From: Pseudoalteromonas sp. XI10
GTDB lineage: Bacteria; Pseudomonadota; Gammaproteobacteria; Enterobacterales; Alteromonadaceae
Direction of reading: 5' to 3'
Assembly (NCBI RefSeq): GCF_001469895.1
Contig: NZ_LOPY01000039.1
Location: 225,305 to 289,304, forward strand
Length of the DNA: 64,000 nucleotides
Positions 29,801 through 38,938 of this stretch are shown piece after piece. Numbering within the stretch: the first letter of the stretch is position 1; the number at the start of each line of letters is the position of its first letter. Made by a program: the position numbers and the translations under genes. The notes below the pieces were generated by a model, which saw only the letters and a program-made list of their open reading frames with translations, made no database searches and was not told where the DNA came from.

Positions 29801-31666
29801 CTTGTTGTCAATTAGCATGGTGAAGTCCATGATCCAATTAACTTTACCGTCAGTCGTTTTTACTGAGTAAGGTGTTTCACCTACTACGCGTAAACCAAAG
29901 TTTTCTAACATCGGCATTACGTCAGATAAGTGGATTGGTACATCTTTATGGAATAAGCTTAAACGAACAACATTTGTGTTTGCTTCTTCTTGTGGACGGT
30001 AGAACAACATCTCAAGTTTGTTCTCGTCGTTTAGAAGTTCTAGCTTTTCAATATCAACAACCGCTGCACTTGGTAGAACCTGGTCTTTATAGGCACTTGC
30101 AAACGCTTGTGCATATTTACGGTTTAGTTCTTTACCGCGTGCTTCACCTGCGCTTTCAAGTAGTGCAGATTGGAGTCTATCTTCCCAAGTACGGGCAGCT
30201 TCAATTAGGTTGTTTTCGATGTCTTTCACGTTATATTCAATATTATTGTCAGTCACACGCACCGTGTAATGTGTACGGGCTAATGTTGACTCAGAGAAGA
30301 AAGTAGTAAATTCGACTTTTTCGTCAGAATTAAATGCATTGGCTAAGATACGTTGCGTTTCACGACGTAGTGCCGTGTTATAGCGCTCACGCGGAACATA
30401 TACCATGCAAGAGAAGAAACGGCCATATGCGTCTTTACGCACAAAAATACGGCACATATCACGCTCTTGTACTTGTAATACGCCCATGGCAACTTCAAGT
30501 AGTTCAGCTTCACGTGCTTGCACAAGTTCATCACGTGGATACGTTTCTAAAATATTTAATACCGCTTTATATGCATGAGTGCCTTTAGCAAAGTCACACA
30601 TTTCCATAATGCGGTTAATCTTACTTTTCAGTACAGGTACATCAGCGGCGCTGTTGTTGTAAAAGCTTGATGAGAATAAACCAAGGAAGCGGTCTTCACC
30701 AATTACATTGCCCTCATCATCAAAACGCTTGATACCCACGTAGTCGATGTATGCAGGACGATGTACACGAGACACTGAATTTGTTTTCGTTAAAATTAAT
30801 AAGTTGCTGCTTCGCGCTTCTTGGCGCGCTACTTCAGGTAACTCAGAAAGTAAACGGCTATGCTCTTCGTCTGTGTTTTTCATTAGACCAAGGCTAGTGC
30901 CCTTTTTACCTTTTAACTGGTAATCACCTTGCACTGGCGAAAGTTCATACTCACGGTAACCCATTAGCGTAAAGTTATCTTTAGCTAACCAGTCTAAAAA
31001 CTCTACCGTTTCTGCAACTTCGCTTTCGTTATTATTATGGTGGCGTTTAGGTAAGTCTTTCGTTACCGCAATTAGCTTTTCACGAATTGGCTGCCAATCT
31101 TCTACAGCGATAGATACGTCAACTAACACAGACTCAAGTTCTTTTTTGAAAGACTCAATTACTTTTGCATCTGTTTGACGATCAATTTCGATAAAGAACA
31201 CAGTTTTTGTCGACGTTGATTCTTGCTCTGCTTTTAAGCTTGAAATACCGGTGATTTTAGCATTTTTATCACGTTGGATTTTCAGCGGAGAGTGAAGTAA
31301 TAAGTGAGAAGCGATGTTTGCGCGAGTCATGGCCATGCGCACAGAATCAACGAGGAAAGGCATGTCTTTCGCGATGATTTCAACAATAGTGTGCGATGAC
31401 TGCCAGCCATCTTTTGCTACTTCAGGATTGAAAACACGGACAACCGCGTCATCAGAATTATTTTTTTCTAGCGAGTTCCATAGGCTTAGTGCAGCGCCAT
31501 ATAAGTCACTATCGTTGCGATGAGCCAAATCCTCTTTAGACATATTGCTGTACAAGGCTTTGGCGAATTTCTCAACGAGTAACACATTATCAGCGTGAAC
31601 TTTTTTCTGGATCAGCTTACAGACATTATCTAAGATAACCGAGGCTTGCCCTTCATTTCGTGTCAT
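26828..31666 (-). CDS. gdhB: NAD-specific glutamate dehydrogenase, large (about 180 kDa) class
   Basis: Oxidatively deaminates glutamate to 2-oxoglutarate with NAD, feeding carbon into the adjacent TCA cycle genes' pathway. 1612 residues, typical of the L_180 class. The catalytic core is in the middle: LRGGKVARGGLRWSDR (about 860), VPVGSKGGFVCKQ and the NAD-binding AIGDMAGDVFGNGML. Long N- and C-terminal regions (regulatory in this class; the N-terminus contains ACT-like segments) flank it. The start ATG follows AAGGA with suitable spacing. It is monocistronic, bounded by a terminator and a 212-bp upstream gap. Confidence 0.96.
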   Translation of the reverse strand: MTRNEGQASVILDNVCKLIQKKVHADNVLLVEKFAKALYSNMSKEDLAHRNDSDLYGAALSLWNSLEKNNSDDAVVRVFNPEVAKDGWQSSHTIVEIIAKDMPFLVDSVRMAMTRANIASHLLLHSPLKIQRDKNAKITGISSLKAEQESTSTKTVFFIEIDRQTDAKVIESFKKELESVLVDVSIAVEDWQPIREKLIAVTKDLPKRHHNNNESEVAETVEFLDWLAKDNFTLMGYREYELSPVQGDYQLKGKKGTSLGLMKNTDEEHSRLLSELPEVARQEARSSNLLILTKTNSVSRVHRPAYIDYVGIKRFDDEGNVIGEDRFLGLFSSSFYNNSAADVPVLKSKINRIMEMCDFAKGTHAYKAVLNILETYPRDELVQAREAELLEVAMGVLQVQERDMCRIFVRKDAYGRFFSCMVYVPRERYNTALRRETQRILANAFNSDEKVEFTTFFSESTLARTHYTVRVTDNNIEYNVKDIENNLIEAARTWEDRLQSALLESAGEARGKELNRKYAQAFASAYKDQVLPSAAVVDIEKLELLNDENKLEMLFYRPQEEANTNVVRLSLFHKDVPIHLSDVMPMLENFGLRVVGETPYSVKTTDGKVNWIMDFTMLIDNKGIADFDKVSARFRAALTNVWNNRLENDGFNRLVLMGGLTGREASILRAYAKYMRQIGVTFSQTYIESTFANYPHIASQIVNLFTKKFSVKNPGSEKTLEKLVAQVNLELENVANLDDDRIIRLYVDMINATLRTNFFQKEADGQFKSYVSFKVQPSMIPEMPLPLPAFEIFVYSPRVEGVHLRGGKVARGGLRWSDRREDFRTEVLGLVKAQQVKNTVIVPVGSKGGFVCKQLPTDREAFFKEGQECYKIFIRGLLDITDNIERGEIVPPVNVVRHDEDDPYLVVAADKGTATFSDIANGIANEYNFWLGDAFASGGSVGYDHKKMGITAKGAWESVKRHFREMDIDCQTTDFTVVAIGDMAGDVFGNGMLLSKHIRLQVAFNHMHIFVDPNPDAATSYPERERLFNLPRSSWEDYNKDLISQGGGIFSRAAKSISLSPEMKKMLGTKKASMTPNELIKAALMMEFDLLWNGGIGTYIKNSKETDADVGDRANDALRINGSELGAKILGEGGNLGATQLGRIEFAAIGGRVNTDFIDNVGGVACSDNEVNIKILLNGLVAEGDLTRKQRDELLYSMTDEVSELVLKDCYRQTHTLSITQSKGTSTLKEKVRFIHALEKDGKLNRAIEFIPTDEELAERAAAGKDLTRPELSVLVSYAKMVLKESLVVDEITENPYYRQLLVKSFPVPLREKFNDAMDNHPLRKEIIATKLANNIVNDMGLNFMVRMHEETGANEAEIALCYSIAKEVFQMPETWSSIVALDNKIPAAVQTEMLYQLRRTVRRATRWFLRHRNKAQTIEQAIEFFAPTFADLSENLNSYMVEKESERLVKAAEKLIDSNVPKALATRIVSLSSLFSVMDLAEIAYNSERSIDMVSNTYFKLGARMGLHWFLDQITNQPVANHWQALARASYREELDWQQRTLSAVVLNSFAADSKDIDAQIDEWMDNQDLLLQRWKQMLSEFKTSQSHDFAKFSVALRELMLLSHNCDTSK

Positions 31667-31686
31667 TGTATGTTCCTTAATCTATA

Positions 31687-31704
31687 CTACTTATCGATTA
31701 GTAG
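31687..31704. promoter_or_regulatory. Near-palindrome just upstream of gdhB
   Basis: CTACTTATCGATTAGTAG is a palindrome at 16 of 18 positions (two symmetric mismatches), 20 bp upstream of the gdhB start codon. Its position fits an operator or a hairpin in the 5' leader. No regulator is identified. Confidence 0.35.
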
Positions 31705-31839
31705 AATATTTGTACAGCCATTTATTAGCGTGGAGTCAGGTAAATTCTAACTCTTTTACAGCTAATAAACAGCCTTTTCGATGAAATCATTTTAAGCTTT
31801 TCAGCTATTTGGTCATCTATTCACAAAATATAGATATAA

Positions 31840-31857
31840 ATGGCCATTACTGGCCAT
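31840..31857 (-). terminator. Weak hairpin downstream of the MMPL transporter gene
   Basis: Inverted repeat ATGGCCA / TGGCCAT with a 4-nt loop, 21 bp past the transporter stop; on the minus strand it is followed by TTTATATC. The U-run is weak, so a factor-independent terminator is only possible. Confidence 0.4.
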
Positions 31858-31878
31858 ATTGGAGCACAATTATTCACA

Positions 31879-34203
31879 TTATTTTTTCTGGTCAGTCCAG
31901 AGAAAGCTACCAATTGCAGGTAAAAGTAGTACTGCACCCAACATGTTAACCAAAAACATGAAGGTTAGCAGGATACCCATATCCACTTGGAACTTCAGAT
32001 CAGAGAAAATCCATGTGCTAACACCAATGGCTAAGGTAATACCTGTGAACAGCACTGCACTACCACGCTCTGCTAACGCATTACGATAAGCTACTTCCAG
32101 TGCCACACCTTGTTTTAGCTGCCCCATCATTGATGAAAGTATGTAAATCCCGTAATCGACACCAATACCAACACCTAAAGCGATAACTGGTAATGTCGAC
32201 ACTGTTAAACCTATTTCAAGTTGTACCATCAACGCTTGCGCTAAGGTTGATACGATGTACAGAGGTAATACAACCGCGACCGTTGCCTTAACACTTCTAA
32301 AGCTAATTAAGCATAGCAGGATTACGGCGCCGTAAACGTAAAGCATCATAGGTAGCTGTGCAGCCGATACCGACTCGTTCGTTGCAGCCATCACACCGAC
32401 AGGGCCTGACGCTAGCTTAAACTTTAATTCATCGGTTTCTTCAGCCTTAGCAAACTCTTTAACTTTAGCTACCACATGGTCAATTGTTTCTGCTTTGTGG
32501 TCATTTAAGAAAATAATCACAGGCATTACAGAGCAGTTACCATCAAGTAAACCTGAGCTTGTTTCAACGCGTGAAGTAGCTTGCACTAAACTTGCCGTGT
32601 TGCGCGGCAGGCTTTGCCATTTTAGGTTACCTTCGTTGAAGCCGGCATTCACAGATTGCGCAACTGAGCTTAAGCTCACAGCGGATTGTACCCCTGCAAC
32701 GTTTTCCATCTGCCATTGGAAACGACTAATACGCTCCATAACATCATGCTCAGTACACGCAGCAGGATACGCTTCTACAATCACTTTTAGGATATCTGAT
32801 GAAATAGTGTATTTATCAGAAATCAAAAAGGTGTCTTGGTTATAGCGGGCATCTTGGTGCAAAGATGGCGCACCAGCATGTAAGTCACCAATACGCATTT
32901 TGTCAGCTTGCCAGTAACCCACTGCAAATAACACAGCCGTTAAGACGATAATAAAACCAGCTGTTTTACGATCAGTCGCTTTTACTAATAGCTCGCGTAA
33001 CTTGTCTAGTAGATTTGGTTTGTCTGTGTGAGTACCTGCTTGAATATGCACAGAGCCTTCAAAGCGCATGTACGATGCCCATACAGGTAATAAAATTAAG
33101 TTAGTGAAAATAATTACCGCTACACCCAAACTCGCTGTGATAGCAAGTTCACGAATAATACCAATATCAATGGTGAGTAAGGTTAAAAAACCAATTGTGT
33201 CTGATAGCAGTGCAATACCACCTGGGATCAGAAGTGCTCTAAAGCTTGCCTGACAACAAACCCGAGTTGAACTACCCGTAGACACTTTTTTACCGATGTC
33301 ATTAATCATTTGCACGCCATGGCTTACACCAATCGCAAACACTAAAAACGGCACTAAAATTGACATAGGGTCTAAACCAAAGCCTAAGCTTGAAAGCAAG
33401 CCTAACTGCCAAACAACAGCAATGATTGAACAGGCAATTGGTAAAATAGTCAGTTTTAAAGAATGGCAGAACAGCCAAACCATTACGAATGTGAAAGCAA
33501 TGGCAATAGCAAAAAATAACAGTACGCCTTTAGCACCCTCTGCTACATCCCCTGCCATTTTCGCAAAACCGATAATATGAATACTGACCTTGTCAGTACT
33601 TAGCGGTTCACGAACTTGTGTTTCTAGCTTTTCTGCAAACGCTAAAGTGTCGAGTTTTTCTTGCGTTTGTGGGTCAGTCTCGAGTAGCTGAGCGGTTACC
33701 ATTGCACACGAATAGTCACTGGCAATCATGCGACCAACGACTTTTGCTTTTTCGATGTTCTCTTTAACTACCGCAAGACCACGTTTATCAGCGGTGAAGT
33801 TTGCCGGAATAATTGGACCGCCAGCAAAACCATCTTCAACCACTTCAACAAAGCGCGCACTTGGTGCGAAGATTGAATTTACCAATGGGCGATTTACACC
33901 CGGGATAAAGTAAAGCTGATCATGAACTGCTTTAAGTTGGGTGAAAAATTCCTCATTAAAAATATCACCATCTGCATCACAGACAGAAATTAAAATGCTG
34001 TTAGCTCCGCCAAACTGTTTTTCATGTTTGGTGTAAACTTTCATGTAGTCATGATTAAGCGGAATATTTTTATTAAACGACGCGTCTAATTGAATTTGTG
34101 TTGCTTTGAATAATAAGAAACAGGTGATCAAAGCAAAGGAAATAATTGCGAATAAGCGATGACGAAACACCGCTCTTTCTAAAATATCTAAAAAACCACG
34201 CAT
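31879..34203 (-). CDS. MMPL/RND-family transporter
   Basis: Inner-membrane RND protein of the MMPL type, 774 residues. It is built as two repeats, each with one leading membrane helix (about 15-35 and 415-432), a periplasmic domain, and a five-helix bundle (about 220-400 and 625-765). The second bundle has the family motif LGVGIGVDYGIYI; the first has FAIGVSHGVQMI, without the central Asp. Such half-size RND proteins often move lipids or other hydrophobic molecules. It is the last gene of the DUF1302-DUF1329-YCF48 operon and shares its ATG with the YCF48 stop (TAATG). Substrate unknown. Confidence 0.88.
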   Translation of the reverse strand: MRGFLDILERAVFRHRLFAIISFALITCFLLFKATQIQLDASFNKNIPLNHDYMKVYTKHEKQFGGANSILISVCDADGDIFNEEFFTQLKAVHDQLYFIPGVNRPLVNSIFAPSARFVEVVEDGFAGGPIIPANFTADKRGLAVVKENIEKAKVVGRMIASDYSCAMVTAQLLETDPQTQEKLDTLAFAEKLETQVREPLSTDKVSIHIIGFAKMAGDVAEGAKGVLLFFAIAIAFTFVMVWLFCHSLKLTILPIACSIIAVVWQLGLLSSLGFGLDPMSILVPFLVFAIGVSHGVQMINDIGKKVSTGSSTRVCCQASFRALLIPGGIALLSDTIGFLTLLTIDIGIIRELAITASLGVAVIIFTNLILLPVWASYMRFEGSVHIQAGTHTDKPNLLDKLRELLVKATDRKTAGFIIVLTAVLFAVGYWQADKMRIGDLHAGAPSLHQDARYNQDTFLISDKYTISSDILKVIVEAYPAACTEHDVMERISRFQWQMENVAGVQSAVSLSSVAQSVNAGFNEGNLKWQSLPRNTASLVQATSRVETSSGLLDGNCSVMPVIIFLNDHKAETIDHVVAKVKEFAKAEETDELKFKLASGPVGVMAATNESVSAAQLPMMLYVYGAVILLCLISFRSVKATVAVVLPLYIVSTLAQALMVQLEIGLTVSTLPVIALGVGIGVDYGIYILSSMMGQLKQGVALEVAYRNALAERGSAVLFTGITLAIGVSTWIFSDLKFQVDMGILLTFMFLVNMLGAVLLLPAIGSFLWTDQKK

Positions 34204-35207
34204 TACGGATTCAACTCCTTCACTTTAATGCCATTTTCTGAAGCCATAATTAGTTTGTCTTGAAACACAACACCATCAAGTAACGATTTACCATCAGCCA
34301 TTTGTTGTTCTGTTAATTGGCCATCCTCAATTTGGAAAATCACCCCGCTGTTGGCAAATAATAACCACTGGTTGTTGTATTTAATTGCGCTATTTACGGT
34401 TGCATAATTGTCGTGTGGTATTTGTTGCCACTGTTCACTGCCTGCTTGGCGAGTGAAAATGTTGCCTCGAAGGCCTGCAACTAGATCTTCACCACCTTGA
34501 TCTGCAGTTGACGCAAACGTAAAGAAAGAGCCCATATAGATCTCTTCAAGACGCTGCCATGTTTGACCATTGTCAAAACTTTGTGCCATTAAACCCATTT
34601 CACCGGCTAGAAATAGACTCTCCTCAGTTTTAACGATGCGATTAAAATGCGGCAGTATTGAAGCAGTTTCAATTTCATAGCCTTCTGGGTCACTGTCTTT
34701 TAAATCATTGAGGTATTCACGGTCTTCTTCAAATAACAGGCTATCTAAAAAACGTTTCTGCCACGTTTGGCCACCATCGTTAGTTTCAAAAAACATTCCG
34801 TATGCACCAACTGCATAGCCATGTTTTTCAGTAGTAAATAAAATATCTAAACATGGCTTATCCATGTTTGGTAAAGATTGCTGTAACTGCCAGGTTTTTC
34901 CTGCATCTACAGTATTAATGATGGTTGCATCATGACCACAGGCCCAGCCTAAATCGTTATTATAAAAATCAACGGCTGTTAACAGCACTTGAGTAGGCAC
35001 ACTGGCTTGTTGCCAAGTTTGAGCGTCTGTACTTGTGATAACCACACCGTGTTTGCCAACTGCAATGAGATTAGGGCCAGCTAGTTCAATGTCGGTGAGA
35101 AGAGTTTTGTTTGCGTTAACAGCGCTAATCGCTTGTTGCGGCATAGGCATGTCTTGAGCAAAACATGAAGCACTATAAGCAAGACAGGCATAAAGCAAAT
35201 ACTTCAT
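34203..35207 (-). CDS. Exported YCF48/BNR-repeat protein
   Basis: 334 residues with a signal peptide (MKYLLYACLAYSASCFA, cut before QDMP). The rest is a set of repeats of the form 'T-DAG/NDGGQTWQ' (QTWQQASVP, KTWQLQQ, GGQTWQKRF, NGQTWQRLEE), typical of YCF48/BNR beta-propellers. In photosynthetic organisms Ycf48 helps assemble photosystem II; here it is only a fold label. Placed between the DUF1329 gene (123 bp upstream, gap with a hairpin) and the MMPL transporter (1-nt overlap), it is probably a periplasmic partner of that transporter. Confidence 0.87.
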   Translation of the reverse strand: MKYLLYACLAYSASCFAQDMPMPQQAISAVNANKTLLTDIELAGPNLIAVGKHGVVITSTDAQTWQQASVPTQVLLTAVDFYNNDLGWACGHDATIINTVDAGKTWQLQQSLPNMDKPCLDILFTTEKHGYAVGAYGMFFETNDGGQTWQKRFLDSLLFEEDREYLNDLKDSDPEGYEIETASILPHFNRIVKTEESLFLAGEMGLMAQSFDNGQTWQRLEEIYMGSFFTFASTADQGGEDLVAGLRGNIFTRQAGSEQWQQIPHDNYATVNSAIKYNNQWLLFANSGVIFQIEDGQLTEQQMADGKSLLDGVVFQDKLIMASENGIKVKELNP

Positions 35208-35298
35208 AAAGATAAATCGCCTTCGAAAAAATAAAAAGAGAAGTCAAAAAAGCCACTGAGAAATCTATTGCGTGTACTGATGACTTACGCGAATTGCA

Positions 35299-35322
35299 AA
35301 AGGCACCTGGGGTCAGGTGCCT
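35299..35322. terminator. Hairpin between DUF1329 and YCF48 genes (attenuator candidate)
   Basis: Perfect 10-bp stem AAGGCACCTG / CAGGTGCCTT with a 4-nt loop, 9 bp after the DUF1329 stop. On the minus strand it ends TTTTGC, a short U-run. Genes of the same system continue downstream, so it may set a lower level of the YCF48 and transporter mRNAs. Confidence 0.6.
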
Positions 35323-35330
35323 TAATTTGA

Positions 35331-36698
35331 TTAACGACCTTCGCGGCGTAATGCGCTTGAAGTAAACTCGTTATCGTTGAATGATTGTGAGAAATCATAC
35401 ATTTTTTCTTGGTTGTCTAAACCAATTGCTAAATAACGACGAGAGTTAAGGTCATGGTAAACTTCTAGCGTACTCCAATGAGTTGGTACTTCATAGTAGT
35501 TAAGACCATGCGCCATCGCTACACGATACATTTGATCACGGTTATCATAGATATCCGTTACATGTACTTGCCAGCTGTCTTCATCAATATAGAAAACACG
35601 TTTTTTATAGATATGACGCGTGCCATCTTTAAGGTTCGCTTCAACAACCCAAACACGGTGTTTTTCATAACGAACATGTTCAGGATTGATATGACCTGCT
35701 TGCAGAATATCATCGTAGCTTAGTTTGTCGCTGTGAAGCTTATAGCTGTTATAAGGAATATAAAGCTCTTGCTTACCTTTTAATGTCCAATTGTAACGAT
35801 TTGGAGAACCGTTGAACATATCAAAGTCATCAGTTGTACGTAAGCTATCTGCAGCTGTTCCCGGTGCATCATAGGCAACATTAGGTGCACGACGAACACG
35901 ACGCTGACCTGAGTTGTATGTCCATGCTTGGCGTGGCGTTAAGATTTGGTCCATTGTTTCATGAACTAGTAACGCAGTACCAGCAAGACGCGCTGGCTCA
36001 GTTACTTTTTGCTTAAACTTAAACAAGATATTAGATTCTTGTAGCTTTTCAGGCGTTGCTTCAGGTGATGAATACTCAACTAACAGTTGCTCATCAAAAC
36101 CTACATAGTTATATGAACCAGATGCTGTCGGTGCAGCTTGGCCACCAGAACGCTCAATTGATAAACCACGGAAACGTAATAAGTGGTTCCAAATAGCTTC
36201 TAAGCCATCTTTAGGGATTGGGAACGGAACACCCACAGCAGTGTTTTTAATACCGTTACCGCCTTCTACTAACTCAGCTGTCGTTGCATACTTTTTAGTT
36301 GCATCATATACAAACTGAGGATAAGACGCGCTACGACGTGTTGGATAGATGTTCATCTTAAACGTATCAGGATAAGTATTGAATAATTCAATTTGACCTG
36401 GGCTTAAGAAATCTTTGTACTCGGCTACATTCGATTTATCAATCGTGAATAAGATTTTATCATCAGCATACGGATCAGGATGATGCATTCCCGGTTTATA
36501 ACCAGCAGGTGGTGTTGTGATACCACCATCCCAAGCTGGGATAGAACCGTCTTTATTCGCAGCTTTTTCTGCGCCAATAGGTGTTAAATCTTTACCTAAA
36601 CGTGCCGCTTCATCAGCGGTAATTTTTGCAAGTACACTTGAGCTTGCGAAAACGCCACAAAATGCTGCAGCAATGAGGGTAGGTTTTCTAATAATCAT
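35331..36698 (-). CDS. DUF1329 family periplasmic protein
   Basis: 455 residues with a clear signal peptide (MIIRKPTLIAAAFCGVFASSSVLA). The mature part has the DUF1329 features: an early LGKDLTPIGAEKAANKDGSIPAWDGG motif, RRAPNVAYDAPGT, and a Tyr-rich C-terminal region. I recall DUF1329 being grouped with LolA/LolB-like lipid-binding folds, which would suit a periplasmic carrier, but this is not verified. It follows the DUF1302 gene by 9 bp with an AAGGG ribosome binding site. Confidence 0.92.
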   Translation of the reverse strand: MIIRKPTLIAAAFCGVFASSSVLAKITADEAARLGKDLTPIGAEKAANKDGSIPAWDGGITTPPAGYKPGMHHPDPYADDKILFTIDKSNVAEYKDFLSPGQIELFNTYPDTFKMNIYPTRRSASYPQFVYDATKKYATTAELVEGGNGIKNTAVGVPFPIPKDGLEAIWNHLLRFRGLSIERSGGQAAPTASGSYNYVGFDEQLLVEYSSPEATPEKLQESNILFKFKQKVTEPARLAGTALLVHETMDQILTPRQAWTYNSGQRRVRRAPNVAYDAPGTAADSLRTTDDFDMFNGSPNRYNWTLKGKQELYIPYNSYKLHSDKLSYDDILQAGHINPEHVRYEKHRVWVVEANLKDGTRHIYKKRVFYIDEDSWQVHVTDIYDNRDQMYRVAMAHGLNYYEVPTHWSTLEVYHDLNSRRYLAIGLDNQEKMYDFSQSFNDNEFTSSALRREGR

Positions 36699-36707
36699 AA
36701 TTTACCC

Positions 36708-38792
36708 TTAGATTGAATATTTAATATTGAAAGATACATAATCGCGGTCAGAGAAAGTATTCGTTGCGCCACCACCCCAGAATGAGTTGTAGCTAAAGTC
36801 GAACGACCACGCATTTTGATAGTTGAAGTTCATAGTAACACCGAGCGATTTACGGTCTTCAACAAATAGGAACATTGGATCAGGTGTAATACCATTCACA
36901 TCGTGCGAGAACACAAAACGTGGAGAGAAGTTAACACCACTGAAGAAGTTATAATAATCACCTTTCGCAATTAAACGATAACCCCACGCAGAAGCCGTTG
37001 GGAACGGGTTCGTTTCAGGACCATTAGAAAGACCTAAGTGCAGTGTTGAATAATCATCACTTAATGGGCCTTGCATAATACCGCTTCGACCAGTACCAGC
37101 AACATTTAAACGAAGCTCATCGTAATCTGGCATATCGTTAATGCGTACACCACCAATTTCACCAACTACCGCCCAGCTATCAGCTCCAAGTGAAGGGCCA
37201 AATAGGTGTGTTGCTGTAAATTGTAATTGTGCAGTGTTACGTAGGATAAATCCTTGTGCTACTTCACCAGGGCCTACAACGCTTGTAGCATCGCCTGGGC
37301 TCATTTGTGAAATACCAGCAAAGTCAGGACGAATACCTGCAACTGCTAATTGCTCTGGCATACCCGCATATAAAAGCTCTACGTCATCAATTTGCAGAGG
37401 CTCATCTTGGCGGAATGCAAATTCACCAGCAAGTGCCGTTTCGCCTACTGATGTATTGAAGCTAAGACCGTACAGTTTAATATCTTCTGGGTATTCTAAC
37501 TGACCTTTAGTGAACGCTTGTAAACTAGTTACATTATCTTCTGTGATATCTGTAGTTAATAACATACCGATATCAGCAGCGATTGCCGCATCAGTGAAGT
37601 TTGATACCTGACCAGAAATTACCGGACGACGGCTATGATAGTTAATGTGGTATAACGCCACTTCAGTGTCGTTTAATTCAGGTAAGTACATACCTAAACG
37701 TAAACCATACTGGCCGCCATCGTCTGGCTCGTTTTTACCTGCACCACCTTTGCCTTTTAACGCCACTTTGGTTGGGTAAGCTAAGTACATTTGCGCCATC
37801 ATTGCTTGGCCTTGTGCAGATGTAGGATCAACACCTTGCGAGCGAACAATGTCATCTAAATTATTTAAGCTTTCAGTTAAGAACGCTAAATCGATATCCG
37901 GGTTAGACGTGAAGCCCAATTGGATATTTTGCTGATAACCATTTTCTGACGCGAAATCGTTCGTCGAGAAGTATGTACCAGCCGCTGGAAGACGTGTTTC
38001 ATGCCACTCATATTGGTAGAAACCTTCTAGCGTTAAGTTATCTGTGATGCCTAGTGATGCCCAAAGCATACCAACAGGTATGAAAGCTTCTTTTAACTCT
38101 GCACCTGGCGCTTTTAAACGATCGATATCAACTGGGTTAACGTTAATACCATGAGAAATCAAGGTACTCTCACCCCAGTTCACAACTTGTTGGCCTAAAC
38201 GAATAGACAGCGGGTTACGGCCTTCATTTAAATCAAAGTTTGCCCATACATAAGCGTCTAGTAAACGTAAATCAGCACACACTTGTTCTTTTGTGTCGTC
38301 ATCGTCACATGGGTCTACTTTGTTACCTGATGTTGGGTTGCTATAAGCGAAATCACCATCCATCAATGCAAAGTCGTAAAAATACATAAAGCGAGTGAAG
38401 AAACCAAAATTATCTTTGCTGATTGATAACTCATGGTTACCTTTTAATAATTTTGAGAATGAATCGCCACTATCAAAATTGAGGTTACCTGCATCACCAT
38501 TATTTGAGTATGCACCTGGTTGGTTCCATACATCAGCAGAAGAATAAATAGGATTTAAAGCAGAATGATAACCCGTCCAGTCAAATGAAGGATTATTACT
38601 CTTACCTATATGTTGAAAATCTCGGTCTTCAACACGAATGCTTTGGCCATAAGAGAAGTTAGAGTCAAAACGTATATCGAAGTCACCTAACTCAAAGTTT
38701 GCCGCATGCAAAGATGTGCTTGAGAGTCCGAGTGTAGCCGCCGCGAGTCCCAAAGCTATTTTGTTTTTAACAAAAAGCGATCGTTTTATCAT
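36708..38792 (-). CDS. DUF1302 family outer-membrane protein
   Basis: 694 residues; signal peptide to about SLHA, then a Tyr/Phe/Asn-rich beta-barrel type sequence (FELGDFDIRFDSNFSYGQS at the mature start, alternating hydrophobic strands at the end, YVSFNIKYSI). DUF1302 proteins occur with DUF1329 proteins throughout gamma- and betaproteobacteria. The second of two nearby ATGs is chosen: GGGGG lies 9 nt upstream of it but touches the first (38801). It is the first gene of a four-gene envelope operon with DUF1329, YCF48 and MMPL genes. Substrate unknown. Confidence 0.9.
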   Translation of the reverse strand: MIKRSLFVKNKIALGLAAATLGLSSTSLHAANFELGDFDIRFDSNFSYGQSIRVEDRDFQHIGKSNNPSFDWTGYHSALNPIYSSADVWNQPGAYSNNGDAGNLNFDSGDSFSKLLKGNHELSISKDNFGFFTRFMYFYDFALMDGDFAYSNPTSGNKVDPCDDDDTKEQVCADLRLLDAYVWANFDLNEGRNPLSIRLGQQVVNWGESTLISHGINVNPVDIDRLKAPGAELKEAFIPVGMLWASLGITDNLTLEGFYQYEWHETRLPAAGTYFSTNDFASENGYQQNIQLGFTSNPDIDLAFLTESLNNLDDIVRSQGVDPTSAQGQAMMAQMYLAYPTKVALKGKGGAGKNEPDDGGQYGLRLGMYLPELNDTEVALYHINYHSRRPVISGQVSNFTDAAIAADIGMLLTTDITEDNVTSLQAFTKGQLEYPEDIKLYGLSFNTSVGETALAGEFAFRQDEPLQIDDVELLYAGMPEQLAVAGIRPDFAGISQMSPGDATSVVGPGEVAQGFILRNTAQLQFTATHLFGPSLGADSWAVVGEIGGVRINDMPDYDELRLNVAGTGRSGIMQGPLSDDYSTLHLGLSNGPETNPFPTASAWGYRLIAKGDYYNFFSGVNFSPRFVFSHDVNGITPDPMFLFVEDRKSLGVTMNFNYQNAWSFDFSYNSFWGGGATNTFSDRDYVSFNIKYSI

Positions 38793-38887
38793 TGTGTTCA
38801 TCCCCCTGTAACGGGTTGTTTTGTGATCAAATTGTTGTTTTTAGTATCTTTCTAACGATAGAAGCGAAACAGTAAAATTACAATATA

Positions 38888-38897
38888 GAACGCGTTC
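38888..38897. promoter_or_regulatory. Palindrome in the DUF1302 promoter region
   Basis: Perfect 10-bp palindrome GAACGCGTTC about 95 bp upstream of the DUF1302 start. On the minus strand TTAACC, 16 nt containing this palindrome, then TATTGT is a plausible promoter, so the palindrome could be an operator over the spacer. Confidence 0.35.
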
Positions 38898-38938
38898 AAT
38901 CGGTTAATATTTATTTAAAAATGTGACGTTTACGTATT

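Noticed and set aside
29872..30588. Long plus-strand frames within gdhB
   Set aside because: Antisense shadows of a well-conserved 1612-codon gene.
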